Source of the DNA: JANXYY01 sp035530875
GTDB lineage: Bacteria; Actinomycetota; Actinomycetes; Nanopelagicales; Nanopelagicaceae
Direction: 5' to 3'
Length of the DNA stretch: 36,635 nucleotides
Assembly: GCA_035530875.1 (NCBI GenBank)
Contig: DATKUB010000051.1
Span: forward strand, 1 to 36,635
Positions 8,166-16,400 of this stretch are shown here, in pieces. A program made the position numbers and the translations under genes. The notes under the pieces were generated by a model, which was not told the origin of the DNA, ran no database searches, and worked only from the letters and a program-made list of their open reading frames with translations. Numbering within the stretch: the stretch's first letter is position 1; the number at the start of each line of letters is the position of its first letter.

Positions 8166-8663
8166 CTAATTGTCTAAACGGGACAGAGCCAACACGACGA
8201 TCTCAGGGACCGACAGATCGATGTCAATCTCCATCCCTGCTTCATCTAATTCAAGTGGCTGCAGCGAATCCAATTGAGAATCTAGAAGCGTACTCGGCAT
8301 AAAATGATTACCACGCCGGGCGAGGCGGGCGGACAAAGTCTTTCGCGATCCAGACAGGTGAATAAAAAAAACCGATGGAGCCTGACTCCGAATGAGGTCT
8401 CGATAACTTCTCTTTAGCGACGAGCAAGCAAGAACAAGCCCGGTGGATTCAGCCGCGGCTAGAGTCCGTCCAACAATTTCCAGCCAGGGCCAGCGATCCT
8501 CGTCGGTCAGGGCAATCCCTGATGCCATTTTGGCTATGTTTGCTGGCGGATGCAGTGAGTCTGCGTCAACAAAGTCGATCATAAGGGTGCGAGCAATCTC
8601 TTCGCCGATCGTGCTCTTACCAGATCCCGAAACGCCCATAACAACAACTAGGGGCAGGTGCAT
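8166..8663 (-). CDS. gntK: Gluconokinase
   Basis: Phosphorylates D-gluconate with ATP to 6-phosphogluconate, feeding the pentose phosphate pathway. The 165 residues are the normal GntK length. The P-loop GVSGSGKST is at residues 10-18, followed by DADSLHPPANIAKMASGIAL, DEDRWPWL, CSSLKRSYRDLIR and HFMPSTLLDSQLDSLQPLE, all family signatures. The ATG has AAGGGATC just upstream. It follows the sugar permease by 9 nt on the same strand, so it is the last gene of the transporter operon. That suggests the transporter carries gluconate or a sugar converted to it. 6-phosphogluconate dehydrogenase would then yield ribulose-5-phosphate, the substrate of the nearby PRK. Confidence 0.95.
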   Translation of the reverse strand: MHLPLVVVMGVSGSGKSTIGEEIARTLMIDFVDADSLHPPANIAKMASGIALTDEDRWPWLEIVGRTLAAAESTGLVLACSSLKRSYRDLIRSQAPSVFFIHLSGSRKTLSARLARRGNHFMPSTLLDSQLDSLQPLELDEAGMEIDIDLSVPEIVVLALSRLDN

Positions 8664-8672
8664 GATCCCTTC

Positions 8673-9908
8673 TTACCTGACGACCGCGCTGCCACGCTTT
8701 CGGGAGAGGGCATCAGCTGTCGACGCCAGCAGGAGCACGCCACCCGTAACGGCAAGGTTAACCCCGGCGTTTAGCCCAAGCAGTCCCAATCCATTGTCGA
8801 TCATGGCGATCACAAATCCACCAATTGCGGCCTGGCTCAATCGTCCTTTGCCGCCAAAAAGACTAACGCCACCAACGACAGCCGCGGCAACACCATTGAG
8901 AACAATAGTTCTGCCAGCAGATGCATCTACAGATCCGGTACGGCTTGCTGAGATGACGCCCGAGAGCGCGGCGATGGTTGAACAGAGAGTGAAGGCGATA
9001 ATTTTCACCCGGCTGACATTAATTCCGGCTCGACGTGCGGCTTCAGCGTTGCCACCAACTGCATAGAGGTGACGACCAAAGGCAGTGCGATCAAGAAGAA
9101 AAGTTCCAAGCAAGAGAAGGACGGCAACCATTGGGATTACCATAGGGACACCAAATAGCGGGTGTTCTGGATTGAAACTACGTTCGAGATTTAAAGCGTA
9201 GACGGTTCCAGCGCAGAGCAGGCCAATCGCGATGGTTCGTGCATAGAGAATGGTTATCGGCCGGTTCACCTGGCCACTATTAGTCCGTTGCCGACGTGCG
9301 CCTAAACCGGACAACAATGTTCCTAAAATGACAATGACTACCAAACCCCAACCCGCGGACCGCGAGAGGTTCCCATTCTCGATGTTGAGAATGTATGGAG
9401 ATGCAACACGGTAGAGACCACCTTCGCCAATGATGACGAGCTGCAAACCTTGGAACGCCAAAAATGCTGCCAGCGTTACGACGAATGATGGGATTCCAAC
9501 CTTGGCGACCAGCAGCCCGATGGCAAGGCCAATTATTATTCCAACGCCGATTCCGGTTAGAAGGGCAAGCCACCAAACAACCCCATGCGTTGCCATCAGT
9601 ACTGCTAGCACGGCACCAGTAACACCTGAGGTGACCCCCGCGGATAGATCTATCTCGCCCAGAAGTAATACAAAGACCAACCCCATTGAGAGCGTGATCA
9701 AGGTTGCTGCCTGGGTGAAGAAATTTGCGAAATTTATGGCGGTAAGGAATACCGGACTCAACGAGCTAAACAGAATCGCCAGTATGACAAATCCCAAAAC
9801 TGCGGGGAGCGATCCCATTTCGCCACCCTTAAGGCGCATCAAAGACTGCTCAACTTGATCCCTAAGGGAACCTTCTTGCCCGGTGCCGATAGTCGTCTGC
9901 TCGCTCAT
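8673..9908 (-). CDS. Sugar ABC transporter permease (XylH/RbsC/FrcC family)
   Basis: Integral membrane permease of 411 residues in the carbohydrate-uptake-2 family, with about ten hydrophobic segments. The family signature LLLGEIDLSAGVTSGVTGAV is near residue 90, and GGNAEAARRAGINVSRVK, the ATPase-contact loop, is near 285. The ATG overlaps the stop of the ATPase gene by 4 nt (ATGA), so translation is coupled. A soluble central loop of about 40 residues around 200-240 is typical of the XylH branch. Substrate cannot be assigned; the gluconokinase that follows favours gluconate, a pentose or a related aldose. Confidence 0.9.
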   Translation of the reverse strand: MSEQTTIGTGQEGSLRDQVEQSLMRLKGGEMGSLPAVLGFVILAILFSSLSPVFLTAINFANFFTQAATLITLSMGLVFVLLLGEIDLSAGVTSGVTGAVLAVLMATHGVVWWLALLTGIGVGIIIGLAIGLLVAKVGIPSFVVTLAAFLAFQGLQLVIIGEGGLYRVASPYILNIENGNLSRSAGWGLVVIVILGTLLSGLGARRQRTNSGQVNRPITILYARTIAIGLLCAGTVYALNLERSFNPEHPLFGVPMVIPMVAVLLLLGTFLLDRTAFGRHLYAVGGNAEAARRAGINVSRVKIIAFTLCSTIAALSGVISASRTGSVDASAGRTIVLNGVAAAVVGGVSLFGGKGRLSQAAIGGFVIAMIDNGLGLLGLNAGVNLAVTGGVLLLASTADALSRKRGSAVVR

Positions 9909-10678
9909 TTCGCCACCTGCGCAACATCCACGGGCATGGATTTCGTTCCGGTGATGTATCCGACAATATCGTTGTGATTGGTCTCGTCCTTGTTCAACGC
10001 GGCGACCATCTTTCCCAAATAGAGAACGTAGATTCGATCTGCGACGGCAAATACGTCTTGCATGTTGTGACTAATCAGGATCACCGCCACGCCGCTATCG
10101 GCCAGGCGGCGAACCAGACCAAGAACCTGCTCGGTCTGAGCAACCCCAAGCGCTGCGGTGGGCTCATCCAATATCACTACCTTGTTGTTCCAGAGAACCG
10201 CGCGAGCGATCGCGACGCTCTGCCGCTGACCACCCGAAAGGCTGGCAACTTTCTGCCGAACCGAAGACACAGTGCGAACTGATAATTCAGTAAGCGTCTC
10301 AGTAGCTTTGGACTCCATACTCGCTTCGTTTAGCGAAATCGTCCGACGCTCCTCTCGTCCAAGAAACATGTTCTGGACTATGTCGAGATTGTCGCAGAGC
10401 GCAAGATCTTGGTAGACAACTTCAATTCCCAAATCTGAAGCCTGACGAGGCGTATGGAGATTTACTGGCACGCCTTCGAATCGAACTTCACCACCGTCGT
10501 AGGGTTGAATTCCAGCAAGCCCTTTGATCAAAGTTGATTTACCCGCGCCGTTATCTCCGACAAGAGCCGTGACTTCGCCGGCTCGAGCCTGCAAGTTAAC
10601 CCCTTTGAGGACGTCGACCGGACCGAAGGATTTCTCAATCTCAACGAGTTCGATGATGGGGGTCGATTGCTGGCTCAT
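9905..10678 (-). CDS. Sugar ABC transporter ATP-binding protein (single NBD)
   Basis: ATPase subunit of the sugar importer. It contains Walker A GDNGAGKST, Q-loop VVYQDLALC, signature LSGGQRQSVAIARA, Walker B VVILDEPTAAL and switch histidine ISHN. The 257 residues carry one nucleotide-binding domain, as in FrcA-type systems, rather than the fused double domain of XylG/RbsA, so a homodimer is expected. The start at 10678 (MSQQST) is preferred over the in-frame ATG at 10684 because GAGAG is then at proper distance. It is separated from the binding-protein gene by a hairpin at 10701-10745. Confidence 0.92.
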   Translation of the reverse strand: MSQQSTPIIELVEIEKSFGPVDVLKGVNLQARAGEVTALVGDNGAGKSTLIKGLAGIQPYDGGEVRFEGVPVNLHTPRQASDLGIEVVYQDLALCDNLDIVQNMFLGREERRTISLNEASMESKATETLTELSVRTVSSVRQKVASLSGGQRQSVAIARAVLWNNKVVILDEPTAALGVAQTEQVLGLVRRLADSGVAVILISHNMQDVFAVADRIYVLYLGKMVAALNKDETNHNDIVGYITGTKSMPVDVAQVAK

Positions 10679-10700
10679 TTTCATCTCTCTCTCATGTAGA

Positions 10701-10745
10701 GGTGCTGCACCGGCCTGGCGCTCTAGCCTGGACCGATGCAGCACC
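10701..10745 (-). promoter_or_regulatory. Intercistronic hairpin between binding protein and ATPase genes
   Basis: GGTGCTGCA (10701-10709) and TGCAGCACC (10737-10745) form a 9-bp stem, with further imperfect pairing inside (CCGG against ACCGA). It has no T tract, so it is more likely an mRNA-stabilising or attenuating structure that keeps binding-protein mRNA in excess, a common arrangement in ABC operons. Confidence 0.6.
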
Positions 10746-10796
10746 GTTGATCTATTTAACCGTATTACTGCATTTCTGGAACGACAATCTGCGGAA

Positions 10797-11876
10797 CTAC
10801 TTGACGCCGTACTTGGTGCAAGCAGCCGCGACCGCGCCCGTGCAGATATCAGCAGCAGTAGGCATGCCTACTGCGTTCTGAGCCACCAGGCCAGCGATGT
10901 CTTTTGCCCTGATCAAGATTGGTGTCTGGGCATCAAACGGAGTGCCATCAGGCAACTGGCTGTTGACAGTTGGCGTCGTACCCTGAAGCAGTGCAATCGC
11001 AATCCGAGCAGCAGAATCTGCCTCCAACTTGAATGGCTTGTAGACCGTTGAGGTCTGCTTACCCAAGAGGATGTTCTGAAGGCCAGCAAGGGATGCATCC
11101 TGGCCCGAGACCGGGACCACTTTGTGGAACTTGTCGAGGATTGTGATTACGCCAGCAGCATTGGTGTCATTAGCGACCCAAACTGCATCGACTTTACCCT
11201 TCAACTTCGTGTAAGCCTGTTCGAAGTAAGTCGCTGACTTTGCGCCGTCCCAAACACCTGGGGTAACAACGGCTGGCTTAATTCCAGCTGCCGACATTGC
11301 AGCAACAGCGCCATCCATGAACATTTTGGCATTGCCATCAGCCACGTCGCCACCTACATAAACAACGCTTGCAGTCGCTGGGTTCTTACCTTCGGCCTTG
11401 AGTGCATCAACGATCGTCTGGCCTTCCATTGCGCCAACCTTCACGTTGTCGAATGAAACGTAGTAGTCAGATCCGGCAATCGGGCGGTCGTATGCGATGA
11501 CTGGAATTCCCTGTGCCTTTGCCTTAACTGTTACTTGAACAGCCGCGCCGTTGAGGTCGTCAAGGATCATTACGCCACAGCCGCCGGCCAACTGCTGGTC
11601 AGCAATCGTGCCGTACTTGGCTGTGTCACCCTGAGCGTTTTGAATATCCGCCGTGAAACCAGCAGCAGTGATCGCCGACTGAAGAGCCGGACGGTCGCCT
11701 TGCTCATAGCGAGGCGAAGATGCGCTGTCCGGAAGGATCACGCAGACTCGCTTGACTGGGGTTGGACTAGTTGTAGCTGCTGCAGATGAACTGCTGGAGG
11801 TGCTGCTGCAGGCAGCAAGTAGCAGTGCTGCGGCCGCTGCTGTTGCAGCAAGGGCCACTGAAGAGCGCTTCAACAT
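10797..11876 (-). CDS. Sugar-binding lipoprotein of the ABC importer (XylF/RbsB-like)
   Basis: Extracytoplasmic type I periplasmic-binding-protein fold of 359 residues. The N-terminus MLKRSS plus a hydrophobic stretch ends in the lipobox LLAAC, so Cys is lipid-anchored and followed by a Ser/Thr/Ala-rich linker. Sugar-binding landmarks include VCVILPD, DDLNGAAV, IPVIAYDRPI, DAVWVANDTNAAGV and VPVSGQDA, close to the xylose-binding branch. The ATG at 11876 has AGAAAGAGAG upstream; a longer in-frame start at 11909 lacks support. It is first gene of the operon binding protein-ATPase-permease-gntK. Substrate unproven. Confidence 0.92.
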   Translation of the reverse strand: MLKRSSVALAATAAAAALLLAACSSTSSSSSAAATTSPTPVKRVCVILPDSASSPRYEQGDRPALQSAITAAGFTADIQNAQGDTAKYGTIADQQLAGGCGVMILDDLNGAAVQVTVKAKAQGIPVIAYDRPIAGSDYYVSFDNVKVGAMEGQTIVDALKAEGKNPATASVVYVGGDVADGNAKMFMDGAVAAMSAAGIKPAVVTPGVWDGAKSATYFEQAYTKLKGKVDAVWVANDTNAAGVITILDKFHKVVPVSGQDASLAGLQNILLGKQTSTVYKPFKLEADSAARIAIALLQGTTPTVNSQLPDGTPFDAQTPILIRAKDIAGLVAQNAVGMPTAADICTGAVAAACTKYGVK

Positions 11877-12084
11877 GCTCTCTCTCTTTCTGATTGGGTT
11901 ACCACTCATTTTTAGTTATTTCTTTGCCGATGAGTGCTCAAGTCCACTCTCGGCTGCATGCGCGGATGCGCAGTTGGCTGGGGACAGTCCAACGGTCTTT
12001 CTAACCTGCGATTTTCTGCTGGCAAGCACCGTGACCCACCCACCGAGTCTGCTCATACCGATCGCCTGTTCGGCGTCAGCATTT

Positions 12085-12093
12085 CAACTGTTG
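12085..12093. promoter_or_regulatory. Palindrome CAACTGTTG, possible operator half
   Basis: Perfect 9-bp dyad partly overlapping a minus-strand TTGACA. A matching palindrome CAACAGTTG occurs 90 bp away at 12175-12183. A repressor site for the sugar operon is plausible but no cognate regulator is seen in the window. Confidence 0.35.
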
Positions 12094-12174
12094 TCAACTG
12101 CGACCTATCTCTGCTCGTGGGCCGAGGATAGGCAGACATGAATCAGAGCTCCTTGAGAATTTGACCCGGATGGC

Positions 12175-12183
12175 CAACAGTTG
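12175..12183. promoter_or_regulatory. Palindrome CAACAGTTG within a putative promoter spacer
   Basis: Same dyad as 12085-12093. It lies between TTGACC (12161-12166) and TTAATA (12185-12190), the position expected for a repressor that blocks RNA polymerase. Confidence 0.35.
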
Positions 12184-12456
12184 CTTAATAAGAGACTCAA
12201 TCCCATATTTGGTCTACTCACAACAAAGAAAACATAACGATCTGTCTCAAATGCATAACACTTCGATAACGTACCTAAGTGGAATTTGTGCCAATACGTG
12301 TAACTGAGAGTCGATCACATGTCGAAGATCTAAAAATTATTGATTTGTTTCATGCCAGGTCATAGACAGTTCGCCCAAATGCGACAATCCTTACCCCAGA
12401 GTTACCCCGGGACTCTGCTCAGGTTCTCTGGGCAAAATGAAAAGGAAGGTACCCCT

Positions 12457-13584
12457 GTGTCAAAAAAGAGATTGCTTATCTCAAGCATCGCGTGCGCAGC
12501 ACTCGGCGCGGGCCTGCTCGTCGCGGCTCCCGCGGCGGATGCTAAGTCCACGTCGGTTTGGGCGCATGCTAGGTCAGCGAAGGCTGGCGGCGGACTTAAG
12601 AAATTAGCCGCTGCCTGTAAAAAAGAGGGTCAGATGAACATCATCGCCGACCCACACGACTGGGCCAACTACGGCGAGATCATCAAGGGCTTTGCCAAGA
12701 AGTACCACGTCAAAATGAACGAAGCCAATCCAAACGGCTCCAGCCAGGACGAAATCAATGCTGCGAACCAGCTTCGTGGCACCACACGTGCCCCTGACGC
12801 CTTTGACCTTGGCAGCGCGGTTGCCTATGCCAACATGAACACATATGCGGCTTACAAGGTTTCAGAGTGGAAAAACATCCCGGCCGCCTTCAAAGAACCA
12901 CACGGCTTCTTGACCAAAGATTATGGCGGGTTCATGGCCATTGGTTATGACTCTTCACTCGGAACCATTAGTTCGCTGGCGGACCTATTAAAGCCGGCCT
13001 TCAAGGGCAAGGTTGCACTTAATGGCGACCCAACAAAGGCTAACGCTGGCTTGATGGGCGTTTTCTTTGCCTCCGTTGCAAATGGCGGAAATATCAACGA
13101 TGTTTCCACGGGCGTTAACTACTTCAAGCAACTCAAAGACGTCGGTAACTTCCTCAACGTCGACCCGACCCCAGCGAGTATCGCCTCCGGTCAGACTCCA
13201 GTTGTCTTTGACTGGGACTACAACCAGGCCGCCACTGTGAAAGAACTTGCAGCTAAGGGCATCACCTGGAAGGTGTTCATTCCTAACAACGTGCTCGTTG
13301 GTGCTTACTACAACCAGGCCATCAACATAAATGCTCCGCACCCAGCATGTGCACGCCAGTGGCTCGAATACCTGTACTCACCTGCCGGCCAGAACGCTTG
13401 GCTAAAGGGTGGGTCTCGCCCAGTCCTTGCTGAGTACATGGCCAAGAAGGGCACTATCAACAAGGCCGCCTACGCTGCTCTGCCAAAGGTCGTTGGAACC
13501 CCACAGATTCCATCCCTTGACCAGGCATCAAAGGCCAGCACCTATCTTCTGGCTAACTGGGCAGCTGCAGTAGGAACTAGGTAG
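12457..13584 (+). CDS. ABC substrate-binding protein, PotD/AfuA-like family
   Basis: Secreted solute-binding protein of 375 residues in the spermidine/putrescine- and iron-type (type II) cluster. The GTG start at 12457 has GGAAGG 7 nt upstream; the longer upstream frame lacks a ribosome site. The signal peptide (MSKKRLLISS, hydrophobic core, AADA before KS) lacks a usable lipobox, odd for a Gram-positive binding protein. Landmarks: PHDWANYGEIIKGFAKKY, RAPDAFDLGSAVAYANMN, YGGFMAIGYDSS, PAFKGKVALNGDP and a C-terminal segment with WLEYLYSPAGQNAWLKGGSRP. It is followed by two permeases and an ATPase, so the importer is complete. The ligand could be a polyamine, a phosphate ester or another small cation; not resolvable from sequence. 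Confidence 0.88.
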   Translation: MSKKRLLISSIACAALGAGLLVAAPAADAKSTSVWAHARSAKAGGGLKKLAAACKKEGQMNIIADPHDWANYGEIIKGFAKKYHVKMNEANPNGSSQDEINAANQLRGTTRAPDAFDLGSAVAYANMNTYAAYKVSEWKNIPAAFKEPHGFLTKDYGGFMAIGYDSSLGTISSLADLLKPAFKGKVALNGDPTKANAGLMGVFFASVANGGNINDVSTGVNYFKQLKDVGNFLNVDPTPASIASGQTPVVFDWDYNQAATVKELAAKGITWKVFIPNNVLVGAYYNQAININAPHPACARQWLEYLYSPAGQNAWLKGGSRPVLAEYMAKKGTINKAAYAALPKVVGTPQIPSLDQASKASTYLLANWAAAVGTR

Positions 13585-13650
13585 TCACTTGTCACAAGTG
13601 ACCTCTTCGGTACAAGAGAAAGGGACCGGCTCCGCCTTGCGCGGAGCCGG
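13584..13650 (+). promoter_or_regulatory. Tandem hairpins at binding-protein/permease junction
   Basis: GTCACTTG (13584-13591) pairs with CAAGTGAC (13595-13602) across a 3-nt loop and overlaps the stop codon and the TTG start of the permease. A second, stronger stem CCGGCTCCGC/GCGGAGCCGG (13626-13635 with 13641-13650, loop of 5) lies inside the first permease codons. They probably hold down permease translation or protect the 3' end of binding-protein mRNA. Confidence 0.6.
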
Positions 13651-14512
13651 CCCCCTCCGTTGGCGACGGCACTCGGCCTATCTCGGCGTCCTACCTTTCG
13701 GCATTCTCGTGCTCGTCTTCTTAGTCTGGCCCACCTATAGCGTCGTAACTGGCGCTTTTCAAAACAGCCACGGGTCATTCGAACTTCACACCGTTAAGGC
13801 CGTATTCACGGACCCTGGGCATATAACTGCTTTCAAAAACTCCATCGAAATTTCAGCGATAACGGCTCTTGTTGGCGCCATCTTGGGCTCGCTGTTCGCG
13901 TGGGCTGTTGCCACCGGAAAGCCAGATGGACTGCTGCGGCGCACCACTCTCTCGGCATCAGGAGTGCTCGCTCAATTTGGCGGAGTTATGTTGACCTTCG
14001 CCTTCTTGGCCACCTTTGGCTTCAACGGATTTGTGACCACATTTCTAGCTTCGCAATTTCCGAACTCGTTCCTTGCGCACCCTGATTGGCTCTACGGATT
14101 TCTCGGGCTGTGCGTGGTGTACACATTCTTTCAAATTCCGTTGATGTTTCTTGTCTTCCTGCCAGCCATCGATAACCTAAAGCCGCAGTGGCGAGAGGCT
14201 TCCTCGAACCTTGGTGGAACTACGCTTGAGTACTGGCGTCGAATTGGCATTCCCGTCTTAATCCCTTCTTTTCTAGGTTCGGCCCTCCTGCTCTTCGCAA
14301 ACTCTTTTTCGGCATACGCCACCGCGGCCTCATTAATCAGCCAGGGCTCCATCATCACTCCGCTGGAAATTAGTACCGCGATGTCGAGCGAAACTGGGGT
14401 GGCCAACGCTTCAACTGCCAAAGCGCTAGGTCTCGGCATGGTTATCGTCGTCGGAGTGGTCATGACCCTTTACACGCTCATGCGGCGCAGAGTTAGTAAG
14501 TGGGAGCAATAG
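13589..14512 (+). CDS. ABC transporter permease, PotB-like
   Basis: First inner-membrane permease of the PotABCD-like importer, 307 residues with about six membrane segments and the permease-ATPase coupling (EAA) loop around residues 200-225 (REASSNLGGTTLEYWRRIGIP). The start is a TTG at 13589, 4 nt after the binding-protein stop, with AGG about 7 nt upstream. No better start exists before the first membrane segment. Two hairpins overlap the 5' end. The last base of its TAG stop is the first base of the next gene's GTG. Confidence 0.88.
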   Translation: MSQVTSSVQEKGTGSALRGAGPLRWRRHSAYLGVLPFGILVLVFLVWPTYSVVTGAFQNSHGSFELHTVKAVFTDPGHITAFKNSIEISAITALVGAILGSLFAWAVATGKPDGLLRRTTLSASGVLAQFGGVMLTFAFLATFGFNGFVTTFLASQFPNSFLAHPDWLYGFLGLCVVYTFFQIPLMFLVFLPAIDNLKPQWREASSNLGGTTLEYWRRIGIPVLIPSFLGSALLLFANSFSAYATAASLISQGSIITPLEISTAMSSETGVANASTAKALGLGMVIVVGVVMTLYTLMRRRVSKWEQ

Positions 14513-15303
14513 TGTCAACGAAACGATCACCATTTCTAACCATCTGGCGATGGGCCATCATGCTCATTGTCTCCGTGTATCTCCTGACGCCACTGGCCGC
14601 GATGCTTGATTTCTCCACAAAAATTGGACGTGGGAAGCGAGGCTTGTATGCCTGGAAGGCAATATTCCAGCAACCGGATCTCATATCGTCCATCGGCGTC
14701 TCCCTTGAACTGGCCATTCTCGTTGTACTTGCTGTCCTCTTGGTCGTCGTTCCAACCGTCGTGTGGGTGCACCTTAAACTTCCGAAATTACGTAGACCAC
14801 TTGAGTTAATCTGCTTGTTACCGCTGGCATTCCCGGCGATCGTTCTGGTGGTTGGCGTTTCACACACATACAACTGGATTAGCATCCACTTAAGTGAATC
14901 GCCGCTCACCTTGACCGCAATCTATTTGGTTTTGACGCTCCCCTATTCCTACAGATCTGTAGCCGCCGCGTTGAATTCGGTTGACGTTCACACCCTGTCC
15001 GAGGCCGCACGTACCTTGGGCGCTTCCACTGGGCGAGTGCTCTTCGGCATCGTAATGCCGACGATTCGAGCCGGCGTCATGTCGGCTGCCGTAATTTCCA
15101 TCGCACTCGTTCTTGGTGAGTACACCATTGCCTCGCTGCTCAATTTCCAGACGATGCAAGTCGAAATCAATCTCGTGGGGCAACAAGACGCTTCAATCGC
15201 GGTTGCCGTTTCGCTGGCAGCGTTGATCTTTGTGTTTGTGCTTCTCGTCATCATTCCAACCTCCACTAAGCGAACCAAAGTTCTCGAACCGATCGAATCA
15301 TGA
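14512..15303 (+). CDS. ABC transporter permease, PotC-like
   Basis: Second permease, 263 residues, about six hydrophobic segments and an EAA loop around residues 165-185 (SEAARTLGASTGRVLFGIVMP). I chose the GTG at 14512 because GGGAG lies 6 nt upstream and it overlaps the preceding stop by 1 nt; an in-frame GTG at 14500 is less well placed. Heterodimer partner of the preceding permease. Confidence 0.88.
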   Translation: MSTKRSPFLTIWRWAIMLIVSVYLLTPLAAMLDFSTKIGRGKRGLYAWKAIFQQPDLISSIGVSLELAILVVLAVLLVVVPTVVWVHLKLPKLRRPLELICLLPLAFPAIVLVVGVSHTYNWISIHLSESPLTLTAIYLVLTLPYSYRSVAAALNSVDVHTLSEAARTLGASTGRVLFGIVMPTIRAGVMSAAVISIALVLGEYTIASLLNFQTMQVEINLVGQQDASIAVAVSLAALIFVFVLLVIIPTSTKRTKVLEPIES

Positions 15304-15319
15304 TGGAAAGGACCACACT

Positions 15320-16381
15320 GTGATGTCAGAAAGCCGGGAATCCTCGGTCGCGGTAAATCTCATCGGCCTGGCAAAATCCTTCGGGCCCGTAACCGCGCTT
15401 GCCGGTTTATCCATAGACGTTGCGGCCGGAGAACTAGTGGCTTTGCTCGGACCATCAGGTTGCGGGAAAACCACTGCCCTACGCGCACTTGCAGGTCTGC
15501 AAGATCTGGACCGCGGACAGATCCTCGTGAATGGCCGCGACGTGACCAACTTGAATACGAATAAGCGAGATATGGGCATGGTGTTCCAGGCCTACAGCCT
15601 CTTTCCACACATGACTGCGCTGGAAAATGTCGAGTACGGATTACGCATGCGCGCTCACCGCACACCAGCGGCCCAGCGTAGATCCCGAAGCAGTGAATTG
15701 CTTGATCTAGTCGGCCTAGCCTCGCATGCAAATCATTTCCCACACCAAATGTCTGGTGGGCAACAACAGCGCATCGCCTTGGCCCGCGCGCTAGCAATCT
15801 CGCCCACAGTGCTTCTACTCGATGAGCCACTCTCTGCCCTTGATGCGAAAGTCAGGACCCAGTTGCGCGATGAAATCCGTCGGATCCAACTTGAAGTCGG
15901 CACTACGACCCTTTTTGTTACCCACGACCAGGAGGAAGCGCTGGGCGTGGCCGACCGTGTCGGCGTCATGAAAATGGGTGTTCTTGAGCAAATCGCTTCA
16001 CCCTCCGAGCTCTATGAACGACCGCGTACGGCTTTTGTTGCCGAGTTTGTCGGACTGACAAACCAACTACCGGGCACGGTTCGAGATGGAATGATCGAAT
16101 TGATGGGTACCAAAGTGCCCACACTTCCCGGGTCGATTGGTTCCGGCGCCGGAATTGCTCTAGTTCGCCCGGAATCCATCCTGGTAGAACCGTCCGAAAG
16201 CGGTAATGCCAGGGTTATCACCGCGAGTTTCCTTGGAGCTATCGCTCGCGTGCATCTGCAGACCAAGGATGGCGCATCTATCATTGCCCAAATTCCGAGC
16301 TCAGATGCAGCCGAAATTGGGGCCGGTAGGAATGTAACCATCTCGCTGATGAGCCAACCGGTATTTGCCAAGCCAGCCTAA
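15320..16381 (+). CDS. ABC transporter ATPase, PotA-like
   Basis: ATPase of the importer, 353 residues. It contains Walker A GPSGCGKTT, Q-loop VFQAYSLFPHMTALENV, signature MSGGQQQRIALARAL, Walker B VLLLDEPLSAL, D-loop SALDAK and switch THDQEEAL. A C-terminal TOBE-like domain (about 270-350: VRPESI and a beta-rich tail) is typical of PotA/FbpC/UgpC subunits. AAAGGA lies 7 nt before the GTG at 15320; the adjacent ATG at 15323 would be equally plausible. The operon ends here, with a short hairpin directly at the stop. Confidence 0.92.
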   Translation: MMSESRESSVAVNLIGLAKSFGPVTALAGLSIDVAAGELVALLGPSGCGKTTALRALAGLQDLDRGQILVNGRDVTNLNTNKRDMGMVFQAYSLFPHMTALENVEYGLRMRAHRTPAAQRRSRSSELLDLVGLASHANHFPHQMSGGQQQRIALARALAISPTVLLLDEPLSALDAKVRTQLRDEIRRIQLEVGTTTLFVTHDQEEALGVADRVGVMKMGVLEQIASPSELYERPRTAFVAEFVGLTNQLPGTVRDGMIELMGTKVPTLPGSIGSGAGIALVRPESILVEPSESGNARVITASFLGAIARVHLQTKDGASIIAQIPSSDAAEIGAGRNVTISLMSQPVFAKPA

Positions 16382-16398
16382 GCGAGTGGCTCGCTTTC
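16381..16398 (+). terminator. Short hairpin after the PotA-like gene
   Basis: AGCGAG, loop TGG, CTCGCT followed by TTTC begins at the stop codon of the ATPase gene. The stem is only 6 bp, so termination may be partial. The next gene is convergent. Confidence 0.45.
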
Positions 16399-16400
16399 AA

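Larger units (their letters stand above)
11877..12456. other. Divergent intergenic region between two ABC operons
   Basis: About 580 bp without a convincing gene. It contains two copies of a 9-bp palindrome (listed separately), a possible plus-strand promoter (TTGACC 12161-12166 with TTAATA 12185-12190), an exact minus-strand TTGACA (12092-12097) without a clear -10, and a 6-bp stem at 12397-12417 (CAGAGT/ACTCTG) in the leader of the downstream binding-protein gene. No riboswitch was recognised. Confidence 0.5.

Noticed and set aside
8443..9066. Plus-strand frame over gluconokinase and permease
   Set aside because: Shadow of strongly conserved minus-strand genes; low-complexity Pro/Thr/Ala composition.
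11877..11892. CT-rich run as a microsatellite
   Set aside because: It is the purine-rich ribosome-binding leader (GA-rich on the minus strand) of the sugar-binding protein gene.
11934..12141. Small plus-strand frames between the ABC operons
   Set aside because: No ribosome site, no recognisable sequence, and overlap with likely promoter elements.
14536..15278. Minus-strand frames opposite the second PotC-like permease
   Set aside because: Shadows; the plus-strand permease has coupled starts and an EAA loop.
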